From positions 1 through 16,882 of the forward strand of contig JANQGE010000115.1 of NCBI GenBank assembly GCA_028277485.1: a stretch of DNA of 16,882 nt, given 5' to 3'. This stretch comes from Chlorobium sp. Lineage in GTDB: Bacteria; Bacteroidota; Chlorobiia; Chlorobiales; Chlorobiaceae. Under the pieces are notes generated by a model, which did no database searches, had not been told where the DNA came from, and was given only the letters and a program-made list of their open reading frames with translations. This document shows positions 1 to 6,700 of this stretch, piece after piece. Both the position numbers and the translations under genes were made by a program. The stretch's first letter is position 1, and the number at the start of each line of letters is the position of its first letter.

Positions 1-1
1 C

Positions 2-87
2 GGGTAGGTAGCGAAGCGGTCAAACGCAACAGACTGTAAATCTGTCGACATATGTCTTCGGAGGTTCGAATCCTTCCCTACCCACCA
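2..87 (+). tRNA. tRNA-Tyr (anticodon GTA)
   Basis: A class II tRNA with a long variable arm. The acceptor stem GGGTAGG (2-8) pairs with CCTACCC (77-83). The anticodon stem ACAGA/TCTGT (29-33/41-45) encloses a loop with anticodon GTA at 36-38. The T-arm has loop TTCGAAT (65-71). The discriminator A84 is followed by an encoded CCA (85-87), unlike the other two tRNAs here. It charges tyrosine and reads UAU/UAC. It is first in a tRNA-Tyr, tRNA-Thr, tRNA-Trp, secE series; the promoter must lie upstream of the window. Confidence 0.97.
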
Positions 88-105
88 TGGTTTTCTGGTA
101 GCCAG

Positions 106-178
<73 letters not shown>

Positions 179-201
179 CACGTTGCTAATGTGGTTATGT
201 A

Positions 202-314
202 GAGCACCTTTATAAATCGTGAGCGGCATGAGTACGAGGCGGCGGACGGAGCACAGAAACCTCATCCTGTCCGCCCAACGAGGTGATCAGGGTGCGTAAC
301 AAATTGAGGTGCCC
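202..314 (+). repeat. Interspersed repeat element 1, between tRNA-Thr and tRNA-Trp
   Basis: This is a member of the repeat family found at four further sites in the window. It starts with GAGCACCTTTAT and ends with ATTGAGGTGCCC, imperfect inverted copies of each other (9 of 12). The left inner module (about 218-260) is recognisable by TGAGCGGC and then GGCGGACGGAGC followed by AGAAACC. The right module (about 271-303) reads CCGCCCAACGAGGTGATCAG and is diverged mostly by transitions from the copies at 1795 and 16754. GGCGGACGG (241-249) can pair with CTGTCCGCC (267-275), nine pairs with one G-T. It lies on the transcript of the tRNA cluster and encodes no protein that I can support. Confidence 0.75.
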
Positions 315-319
315 TGTAT

Positions 320-392
320 ACGTCAGTAGCTTAATTGGTAGAGCAGCGGTCTCCAAAACCGCAGGTTGGGGGTTCGAGTCCCTCCTGACGTG
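320..392 (+). tRNA. tRNA-Trp (anticodon CCA)
   Basis: Acceptor stem ACGTCAG (320-326) pairs perfectly with CTGACGT (385-391), discriminator G392. Anticodon stem GCGGT/ACCGC (346-350/358-362) holds CCA at 353-355, which reads UGG. The T-arm is GGGGG/CCCTC with loop TTCGAGT. CCA is not encoded (GCCG follows). tRNA-Trp immediately upstream of secE and nusG is a common bacterial arrangement. The tRNA starts only 5 bp after the end of repeat element 1. Confidence 0.97.
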
Positions 393-444
393 CCGATGCA
401 GGAGTGAGGCGCAAAAAGACATTCTATTTTTGGAAGGCCGGTTT

Positions 445-636
445 ATGAATAAATATCTCAATAAGGTGACCCAGTATTATCATGATGTCGTCAATGAGAT
501 GAAGAAGGTTGCCTGGCCGAGTCCTGAGGACACCCGGGATCTAACCGTTGTTGTCCTGACTGTCTCCGGGTTGCTTGCCCTGTTTACTTTTGTTGTGGAC
601 TGGGTGATTAACTCGCTTATCGGAAAATTGTTATAA
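445..636 (+). CDS. secE: Preprotein translocase subunit SecE
   Basis: SecE of 63 residues, the small essential subunit that clamps SecY in the SecYEG channel of the cytoplasmic membrane. The short amphipathic segment carries the family signature around residues 18-26 (EMKKVAWPS). It is followed by one hydrophobic transmembrane segment at about residues 33-58, the minimal single-span form typical of most bacteria outside the enterics. The reading frame is open further upstream to 283, but that extension would translate tRNA-Trp. ATG 445 gives the family-like N-terminus and has a GGAAGG-type ribosome site (432-437). nusG follows after 21 bp. Confidence 0.96.
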   Translation: MNKYLNKVTQYYHDVVNEMKKVAWPSPEDTRDLTVVVLTVSGLLALFTFVVDWVINSLIGKLL

Positions 637-657
637 GAAAAGAAGGACCAAGGCGGG

Positions 658-1233
658 ATGAGTGATACAAATAAGGAGCAGGAAACTCAGGGGCTTCCGA
701 AACCTCGCTGGTATGCTTTGAGGATATATTCCGGTCACGAGCGCAAGGTCAAGGAGGGTATCGAGCTTGAGGTGGAGCGTCAGGCTTTGGGGGGCAAGAT
801 CCTGCAAGTGTATGTTCCCTACGAGAAGTTTGTCGAGGTTAAAAACGGCAAGAAAAGAAGCCTCACTAAAAATGCTTTTCCTGGTTATGTGCTTATCGAA
901 GCGGTGCTCGATAAGCAGACCAAGAACCTTATCATGGATATTCCTTCTGTAATGGGTTTTCTCGGGGTTAATGACGTTCCGACACCCCTGCGGCCCGACG
1001 AAGTTGAAAAAATTCTTGAGCCTGAAGGCACTGTTGAGCAGCGTTCCGTTGTCGAGGCTCCCTTTCGTGTCGGCGATTCTGTCAAAGTGATAGACGGTCC
1101 CTTCAGTTCATTGACTGGGGTGGTTCATGAGGTTTGCACCGAAAGAATGAAGGTTAAGGTTATGATTAACTTTTTCGGGCGAAGCACACCTACCGAGCTT
1201 GATTTTTCCCAGGTTAAGTCAATTTCTCAATAA
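658..1233 (+). CDS. nusG: Transcription termination/antitermination factor NusG
   Basis: NusG, 191 residues. It binds the clamp of RNA polymerase through its N-terminal NGN domain (about residues 16-125, including WYALRIYSGHE at 18-28 and FPGYVLI at 74-80). Its C-terminal KOW domain (about 135-190, FRVGDSVKVIDGPFSSLTG) contacts Rho or ribosomal protein S10. Length is normal for bacteria and no extra domain is inserted. The gene follows secE by 21 bp and precedes rplK by 42 bp, in the canonical secE-nusG-rplK order. The ATG is preceded by AAGGA (642-646) and a GGCGGG stretch. Confidence 0.97.
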   Translation: MSDTNKEQETQGLPKPRWYALRIYSGHERKVKEGIELEVERQALGGKILQVYVPYEKFVEVKNGKKRSLTKNAFPGYVLIEAVLDKQTKNLIMDIPSVMGFLGVNDVPTPLRPDEVEKILEPEGTVEQRSVVEAPFRVGDSVKVIDGPFSSLTGVVHEVCTERMKVKVMINFFGRSTPTELDFSQVKSISQ

Positions 1234-1275
1234 CACGGCTTGATTTTTATTCGGCTGTTGAAACAGTGATGTTGT

Positions 1276-1701
1276 ATGGCAAAAAAGGTAATTGGGTTTA
1301 TTAAACTGCAGATTCCGGCAGGCGGTGCCAATCCCGCGCCTCCCGTTGGGCCGGCCCTTGGTCAGAAAGGCGTGAATATCATGGAGTTCTGCAAGCAGTT
1401 CAATGCGAAAACCCAGTCGCAGGCAGGAACCATTATTCCTGTGGTGATTACGGTATATTCGGATAAATCATTTACGTTTATCACCAAGACTCCACCTGCC
1501 GCGGTTCTGTTGCTCAAGGAAGCCAAGCTGCAGAAAGGTTCCGGTGAGCCGAACAAGAACAAGGTCGGCAAGGTGACGGATGAGCAGGTTCGCAGGATTG
1601 CGGAGCTGAAGATGCCGGATCTCAATGCGGTCACTATTGAGGGTGCCATGCAGATGGTTCGGGGTACTGCAAGAAGTATGGGAATCGAAGTGGAGAACTG
1701 A
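1276..1701 (+). CDS. rplK: 50S ribosomal protein L11
   Basis: L11, 141 residues, the protein at the base of the L7/L12 stalk. It binds the GTPase-associated region of 23S rRNA and is needed for factor-dependent GTP hydrolysis and stringent signalling. The N-terminal domain shows the proline-rich switch PPVGPALGQ (residues 22-30). The C-terminal rRNA-binding domain ends with the family signature VRGTARSMGIEVEN (128-141). Length matches the family. No clear Shine-Dalgarno sequence precedes ATG 1276. The next gene, rplA, is 196 bp away, unusually far for this pair, because repeat element 2 is inserted between them. Confidence 0.97.
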   Translation: MAKKVIGFIKLQIPAGGANPAPPVGPALGQKGVNIMEFCKQFNAKTQSQAGTIIPVVITVYSDKSFTFITKTPPAAVLLLKEAKLQKGSGEPNKNKVGKVTDEQVRRIAELKMPDLNAVTIEGAMQMVRGTARSMGIEVEN

Positions 1702-1725
1702 AATTTTTCAAGGTATTGTATATGA

Positions 1726-1842
1726 GGGCACCTCTATTTATTGTCATGAGCGGTTCAAGTGCAAGGCGAACGGAGCGCAGAAACCCCTTTCTATCCGATC
1801 AACGATGCAATTGAAGCGCGGAATAAATAGATAGAGGTGCTC
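1726..1842 (+). repeat. Interspersed repeat element 2, inside the rplK-rplA spacer
   Basis: Left end GGGCACCTCTATTTATT (1726-1742) is mirrored at the right end by AATAAAT (1822-1828) and AGAGGTGCTC (1833-1842), a 17-base inverted repeat interrupted on the right by four extra bases. Between them are the left module (TCATGAGCGG at 1744-1753, AAGGCGAACGGAGCGCAG at 1763-1780, then AAACC) and the right module (1784-1827). The right module matches 16744-16786 at all but two bases plus one single-base gap. It lies in the same orientation as the ribosomal protein operon and must be transcribed with it. The termini could fold into a stem of about 17 bp closing the element. Confidence 0.85.
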
Positions 1843-1853
1843 ATGATTGTGGA

Positions 1854-1876
1854 AGACCGTTGCGGTCTCGTTTTTT
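1854..1876 (+). terminator. Terminator-like hairpin just upstream of rplA
   Basis: AGACCG (1854-1859) and CGGTCT (1863-1868) form a perfect six-pair stem with loop TTG, followed after CG by six T residues (1871-1876). This resembles a short Rho-independent terminator, yet lies 22 bp before the rplA start inside the operon. It could act as a partial terminator (attenuator) between rplK and rplA, or be fortuitous given the short stem. Confidence 0.4.
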
Positions 1877-1897
1877 AACCATTTGCATGGAATAGAA

Positions 1898-2587
1898 ATG
1901 GCAGGAAAAAAATACAGAAACGCTTTTGGTAAAGTAGCGGTTCAGAATGAGTATGATCTGCAGCAAGCCATAGAACTTGTCAAGGAGATTACCGAGGTGA
2001 AATTTGATGCATCAGTTGATGTTGCGATGAGGCTGGGTGTTGATCCCCGTCATGCAGACCAGGTTGTTCGTGGTACCGTTATGCTTCCTCATGGAACAGG
2101 CAAAACGGTGTCGGTTCTCGTGATATGTAACGAGGCAAAAGCAGGCGAGGCGGAAGAAGCCGGTGCGGACTTCGTAGGTTTCGAGGATTATATCGAAAAA
2201 ATTCAGGACGGCTGGACAGATGTCGACGTCATCATAGCGACACCGGATGTCATGGGCAAGCTGGGCAAGGTAGGCAGGATCCTTGGCCCGCGAGGTCTTA
2301 TGCCCAACCCGAAATCGGGTACGGTTACCATGGATGTCGCCAAGGCGGTCAAAGAAGTCAAAGCGGGAAAAATCGAGTTCCGCGTTGACAAGGCCGGTAA
2401 TGTTCATGCCCCGGTCGGTAAAGTTTCATTCGATGCTGATCAGCTTGCGGACAACGTAACGAGCTTTGTCAAGGAGGTGATCAGGCTGAAGCCTGCCGCG
2501 GCAAAAGGTCAATATATCCGGAATATTTCCATCTCCAGCACGATGTCCCCAGGCGTGAAGGTGAAGAAGGAAAAATTTGCCGCCTAA
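1898..2587 (+). CDS. rplA: 50S ribosomal protein L1
   Basis: L1, 229 residues, forms the mobile L1 stalk beside the E site and in many bacteria represses its own operon by binding mRNA. The family signature KVGRILGPRGLMPNPKSGTV is at residues 124-143. The frame is open upstream to 1847, adding 17 residues (MWKTVAVSFF...) unlike any L1 and overlapping the terminator-like hairpin. ATG 1898 gives the conserved MAGKKYRNAF beginning and the normal length. No convincing ribosome-binding site precedes it. I did not identify an L1-type operator in the rplK leader. rplJ follows after 17 bp. Confidence 0.96.
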   Translation: MAGKKYRNAFGKVAVQNEYDLQQAIELVKEITEVKFDASVDVAMRLGVDPRHADQVVRGTVMLPHGTGKTVSVLVICNEAKAGEAEEAGADFVGFEDYIEKIQDGWTDVDVIIATPDVMGKLGKVGRILGPRGLMPNPKSGTVTMDVAKAVKEVKAGKIEFRVDKAGNVHAPVGKVSFDADQLADNVTSFVKEVIRLKPAAAKGQYIRNISISSTMSPGVKVKKEKFAA

Positions 2588-2604
2588 CATAAACGGTATA
2601 CAAG

Positions 2605-3129
2605 ATGAAGCGCGAGAAAAAAGAGCAGATTGTTAAAGAGGTTTCCGAGAAGCTCCAAAAGGCCCAGGGCATATACCTGACCGAGTTTCAGGGACTGGAT
2701 GTCGCCAAAATGGCTGAGCTGAGAAACGAGTTTCGACAAGCGGGCGTGGAGTACAAGGTTGTGAAAAATACGCTGGTAAAGAGGGCTCTCGAAAATGTAG
2801 GTGGCGGTGACCGTTTGGCAGAAGGGCTGGTGAATACTACCGGCTTGGCTATCGGCTATGACGACCCTGTTGTTCCGGCGAAGATCATCGAAAAGTTCGG
2901 TAAGAATAATGAACTGCTGAAGTTCAAGATAGCTGCCATCGACGGCTCTGTTTTTGAGGCAGGCAAGCTGACAGAACTTGCCAAGATGCTCAGCAAGACC
3001 GAAAATATCGGCCGCGTTGCGGGTCTGGTCAACAATGTCATCAGCTCCGTTCCTATGGTTGTCAATGCGGTAATGAGAGATCTTGTTTCCGTTATCGATC
3101 AGATAGCAAAGCAGAAGCAGGATTCATGA
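2605..3129 (+). CDS. rplJ: 50S ribosomal protein L10
   Basis: L10, 174 residues, anchors L7/L12 dimers to the ribosome and, together with them, usually represses its own operon. The N-terminal rRNA-binding domain is clear: GIYLTEFQGL (22-31), then KVVKNTLVKRAL (51-62). The C-terminal helix that docks L7/L12 dimers is the hydrophobic stretch after about residue 130. In E. coli the L10 leader lies before rplJ. Here the rplA-rplJ gap is only 17 bp, so a leader of that kind is not possible at this position and regulation must act elsewhere. Confidence 0.96.
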   Translation: MKREKKEQIVKEVSEKLQKAQGIYLTEFQGLDVAKMAELRNEFRQAGVEYKVVKNTLVKRALENVGGGDRLAEGLVNTTGLAIGYDDPVVPAKIIEKFGKNNELLKFKIAAIDGSVFEAGKLTELAKMLSKTENIGRVAGLVNNVISSVPMVVNAVMRDLVSVIDQIAKQKQDS

Positions 3130-3196
3130 AAAAGGTCTATTACGCGCTCGAAGAATTTTTATACAATTGCAATAAACAAAACAAGAGAGGAAGATA

Positions 3197-3577
3197 ATGG
3201 CATCTATTGAAACACTTGTGGAGGAAATTGGTAAGCTGTCGCTTACTGAAGCTTCCGAGCTGGTGAAGGCCCTGGAAGAAAAGTTCGGCGTGAGTGCTGC
3301 CCCGGCGGTTGTTGCCGGTGGTGTGGCGGCGGCTCCGGCAGCTGATGCCGCAGCTCAGGAAGAGAAGACAGAGTTTGATGTGGAACTGAAAGCGATTGGC
3401 GGCAACAAGATCAACGTTATTAAAGTTGTCCGTTCTATTACCGGTCTCGGTCTGAAAGAAGCGAAGGAGATGGTGGATGGTGCACCGAAGGTCGTTAAAG
3501 AGGCAGTAAGTAAGGAAGAAGCTGAAAAAATCGCTAAAGAGCTCAAGGACGCCGGTGCGGAAGTCGAGCTGAAGTGA
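3197..3577 (+). CDS. rplL: 50S ribosomal protein L7/L12
   Basis: L7/L12, 126 residues, the multicopy acidic stalk protein that recruits translation GTPases. An N-terminal dimerisation domain (1-32) is followed by a flexible alanine-rich hinge (about 33-54, AAPAVVAGGVAAAPAADAAA). The C-terminal factor-binding domain has KINVIKVVRSITGLGLKEAK (71-90). Length is at the family norm. It has the best ribosome site in the operon, AGAGGAAG just before the ATG, which fits the need for four to six L7/L12 copies per ribosome. A hairpin follows 28 bp after the stop. Confidence 0.97.
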   Translation: MASIETLVEEIGKLSLTEASELVKALEEKFGVSAAPAVVAGGVAAAPAADAAAQEEKTEFDVELKAIGGNKINVIKVVRSITGLGLKEAKEMVDGAPKVVKEAVSKEEAEKIAKELKDAGAEVELK

Positions 3578-3605
3578 CATTTTCTCGAGCGTCGATGATG
3601 ATCAT

Positions 3606-3634
3606 AAGCTCCGTTTCAGCATGAAGCGGAGCTT
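3606..3634 (+). promoter_or_regulatory. Hairpin in the rplL-rpoB spacer (candidate attenuator or processing site)
   Basis: AAGCTCCGTTT (3606-3616) pairs with AAGCGGAGCTT (3624-3634) across all eleven positions (one G-T), with the loop CAGCATG. It is followed by TGCCTGTTTGT rather than a clean T run, so full termination is doubtful. In E. coli a partial terminator and an RNase III site occupy this same spacer and reduce rpoBC relative to rplJL. A similar role here is inference from position. Confidence 0.55.
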
Positions 3635-3702
3635 TGCCTGTTTGTGAGATTTTGAACGAGCAGTTCCGTAAGCACAATGGCCGGTGCCGATAGAGGTATC
3701 AG

Positions 3703-3782
3703 ATGAATAGCCGTTGTGTTTTTGCTCAATGAAGAAGAGAGAGAAGTACTTCCTGCAATCGATAAAAGTGAGGTGCAAGTGA
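3703..3782 (+). other. Two overlapping mini-ORFs leading into rpoB
   Basis: ATG 3703, preceded by GAGGT (3693-3697), opens a nine-codon frame (MNSRCVFAQ) ending at TGA 3730-3732. That stop overlaps ATG 3729 in an ATGA junction. The second frame runs 17 codons (MKKREKYFLQSIKVRCK) to TGA 3780-3782, which overlaps an in-frame rpoB GTG at 3779 (GTGA) and ends three bases before the preferred rpoB GTG at 3785. The coordinates are seen directly. Whether either is translated is unknown, and such short frames can arise by chance. Confidence 0.3.
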
Positions 3783-3784
3783 AA

Positions 3785-6700
3785 GTGGCTGATAAAACAC
3801 AGAAAGCGTGTATTGCCTTTTCCAAGATCCAGAGTATTGTAGATCCTCCTGATTTATTAGAAGTTCAGTTAGATTCATTCAAGAGGTTTATTCAGGACAG
3901 CGTTCCCCTTGCCAAACGTAAAGACCAGGGGCTTGAGAGGGTGCTTCGCGGTGCCTTCCCGATTACCGATACCCGGGGCCTTTACTTACTTGAGTATATA
4001 TCATATACATTTGACAAACCAAAATATACCGTAGAGGAGTGTATCGAAAGGGGCCTGACCTACGATGTTTCACTAAAGGTCAAGCTGAAGCTTTCCTATA
4101 AAGACGAGCCTGATGAGCCGGACTGGAAAGAAACAATCCAGCAGGAGGTTTATCTCGGGCGTATTCCTTATATGACCGATCGCGGTACATTTATTGTCAA
4201 CGGAGCCGAGCGCGTTGTTGTTGCGCAACTTCATCGTTCTCCCGGTGTTGTGTTCAGCGAGGCTGTACATCCGAATGGCAAGAAAATGTATTCGGCGAAG
4301 ATTGTACCGACCAGAGGATCGTGGATTGAGTTCCAGACCGATATCAATAACCAGATCTACGTTTACATCGACCAGAAAAAGAATTTCCTGGTCAGCGCGC
4401 TGTTGCGCGCTATCGGTTTTGCAAAAGACGAAGACATCCTCAGCCTGTTCGATCTCGTGGAAGAGGTGCCGGTGAAGGCGAGCAAGAAGGACTATCTGAT
4501 CGGCAAGAACCTTGCATCGGATATAATCGACATGCAGACCGGCGAGGTTATCAGTGCCAGGACGGCAATAACGGAAAATACTCTGGACCATATCACGGCT
4601 GCCGGTTACAAGGTGGTCAGGGTCATGAAAGCAAGTGCCAGTGAAAAGGGGCTTGACAAATCCGTTGTCACCAATACCATTCTTAATGACAGTTCCGCTA
4701 CCGAAGAAGAGGCTCTGGAGATTGTCTATGAGGAGCTGCGTGCCAACGAAGCACCTGATATTGATGCGGCAAGGAATTTTCTTGAAAGAACGTTTTTCAA
4801 CCAGAAAAAGTATGATCTGGGAGATGTAGGGCGCTACAGGATCAACAAGAAGCTCAGCAGAGAGCAAGATGCATTCAGAGAGTTCCTTGAGAAGAATCCT
4901 GAGCTGAAGGCGCTTTCAGACAGGATTTACGAGAAAATCCTCCAGACGATCCAGTCATATTCCGATGAACCGATTGGCGAGGATGTCATGGTGTTGACCC
5001 ATTATGATATTATTGCGGTTATCAACTACCTGATCAAGCTTGTAAACGGGCAGGCCGAGGTTGACGATGTCGATCATCTTGCCAACAGAAGAGTCCGGAC
5101 TGTCGGTGAACAACTTGCTGCTCAGTTTGTGGTAGGTCTTGCCAGGATGGGAAAAAATGTCCGTGAAAAGCTCAATTCACGCGACACGGACAAGATCGCA
5201 CCTGCCGACCTTATCAACGCCCGTACGGTATCGAGTGTCGTTTCGAGCTTTTTCGCGACAAGTCAGCTTTCCCAGTTTATGGACCAGACAAATCCGTTGG
5301 CAGAAATGACCAACAAGCGGAGGGTGTCGGCTCTTGGTCCGGGAGGTCTTACCCGGGAGCGCGCCGGTTTCGAGGTTCGGGACGTTCACTACACCCATTA
5401 CGGACGTCTCTGTCCTATTGAAACCCCGGAAGGTCCCAATATCGGTTTGATATCCTCGCTATCCGTGTATGCCGAGATCAACGATAAAGGATTTATCCAG
5501 ACCCCCTACCGTATTGTCGAGAAAGGGATTGTTACCGATAAAGTAACCATGCTCTCGGCAGAGGATGAAGAGAACAAGATCACGGTTCCGGTCAACGTGC
5601 CGCTGGACGGAAAAGGGAAGATATCTACCGAGACTGCTCAGGCGCGGACGAAAGGCGATTATCCGGTTGTTACCGCTGAAGAGGTCGACTACATGGATGT
5701 GTCTCCGATTCAAATCGTCAGTGCGGCCGCAGCTCTTATTCCGTTTCTGGAGCACGACGATGGCAACCGTGCTCTCATGGGGGCTAACATGCAGCGGCAG
5801 GCAGTTCCGCTTCTTGTTGCAGAGGCCCCGTTGGTAGGTACCGGTATGGAGGCCAAAGTTGCCCGTGATTCACGTGCGGTGGTTCTTGCCGAAGGGCCTG
5901 GTATTGTCGAATCGGTTACCGCTGAAAGTATCCGTGTCCGTTATGACATGGAGGGCGATGGCGAAGACCGGATGATCATGCTGGATCCTGACGAAGGCGT
6001 CAAGACCTACGATCTGATCAAGTTCAAGCGTTCGAACCAGGACACCTGTATTACTCAGAAACCCGTTGTGCAGACAGGTCAGACTGTTCAGAAAGGGGAT
6101 GTGCTGGCTGACGGGCCTTCTACCGAAAGCGGTGAACTGGCGCTTGGCAAGAACGTGCTTGTTGCATTCATGCCCTGGAGAGGTTATAACTTTGAGGACG
6201 CCATTGTTTTAAGTGAGCGTCTGGTCTATGATGACGTGTTTACCTCGATCCACATTCATGAGTTTGAAGCAAACGTCCGCGATACGAAACGCGGCGAGGA
6301 GCAGTTCACCCGAGACATCTATAATGTCAGTGAAGAGGCACTGAAAAACCTCGACGAAAATGGCATTATCCGTATTGGTGCCGAGGTCAAGGAGCGGGAT
6401 ATTCTTGTCGGCAAGATCACACCGAAAGGGGAAAGCGATCCGACACCTGAAGAAAAACTGCTTCGGGCAATCTTTGGTGACAAGTCCAGTGATGTTAAGG
6501 ATGCTTCGATGCACGTGCCTGCAGGCATGAAAGGTATCGTGATAAAAACAAAGCTTTTCAGCCGCAAGAAAAAGATCGGCATGGATATCAAGGAGCGTCA
6601 GGAAGCGATAGATATGTTGTATGACCGTAAGGAATCGGACCTCCGCAGGCGTTTCGGCAAATGGATGAAACAGCTTTTCGAAGGCAAGAAAAGCACGGGT

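Noticed and set aside
202..314. CRISPR array or phage attachment site next to the tRNA genes
   Set aside because: The repeats are single dispersed copies of about 100-150 bp with inverted ends, without regular spacers. No duplicated tRNA 3' end or integrase gene is present.
283..444. Upstream extension of the secE frame, giving a 117-residue protein
   Set aside because: It would translate repeat element 1 and the whole of tRNA-Trp. ATG 445 has a ribosome site and gives the normal 63-residue SecE.
2588..2604. An L10-type autoregulatory leader before rplJ
   Set aside because: The rplA-rplJ gap is only 17 bp, too short for the structured leader known from other bacteria. I saw no convincing L1 or L10 operator elsewhere in the operon.
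3716..3784. A frameshift at the start of rpoB, suggested by the overlapping mini-ORF in another frame
   Set aside because: The mini-ORF encodes nothing resembling RpoB, and the rpoB frame itself is intact from the conserved N-terminus onward.
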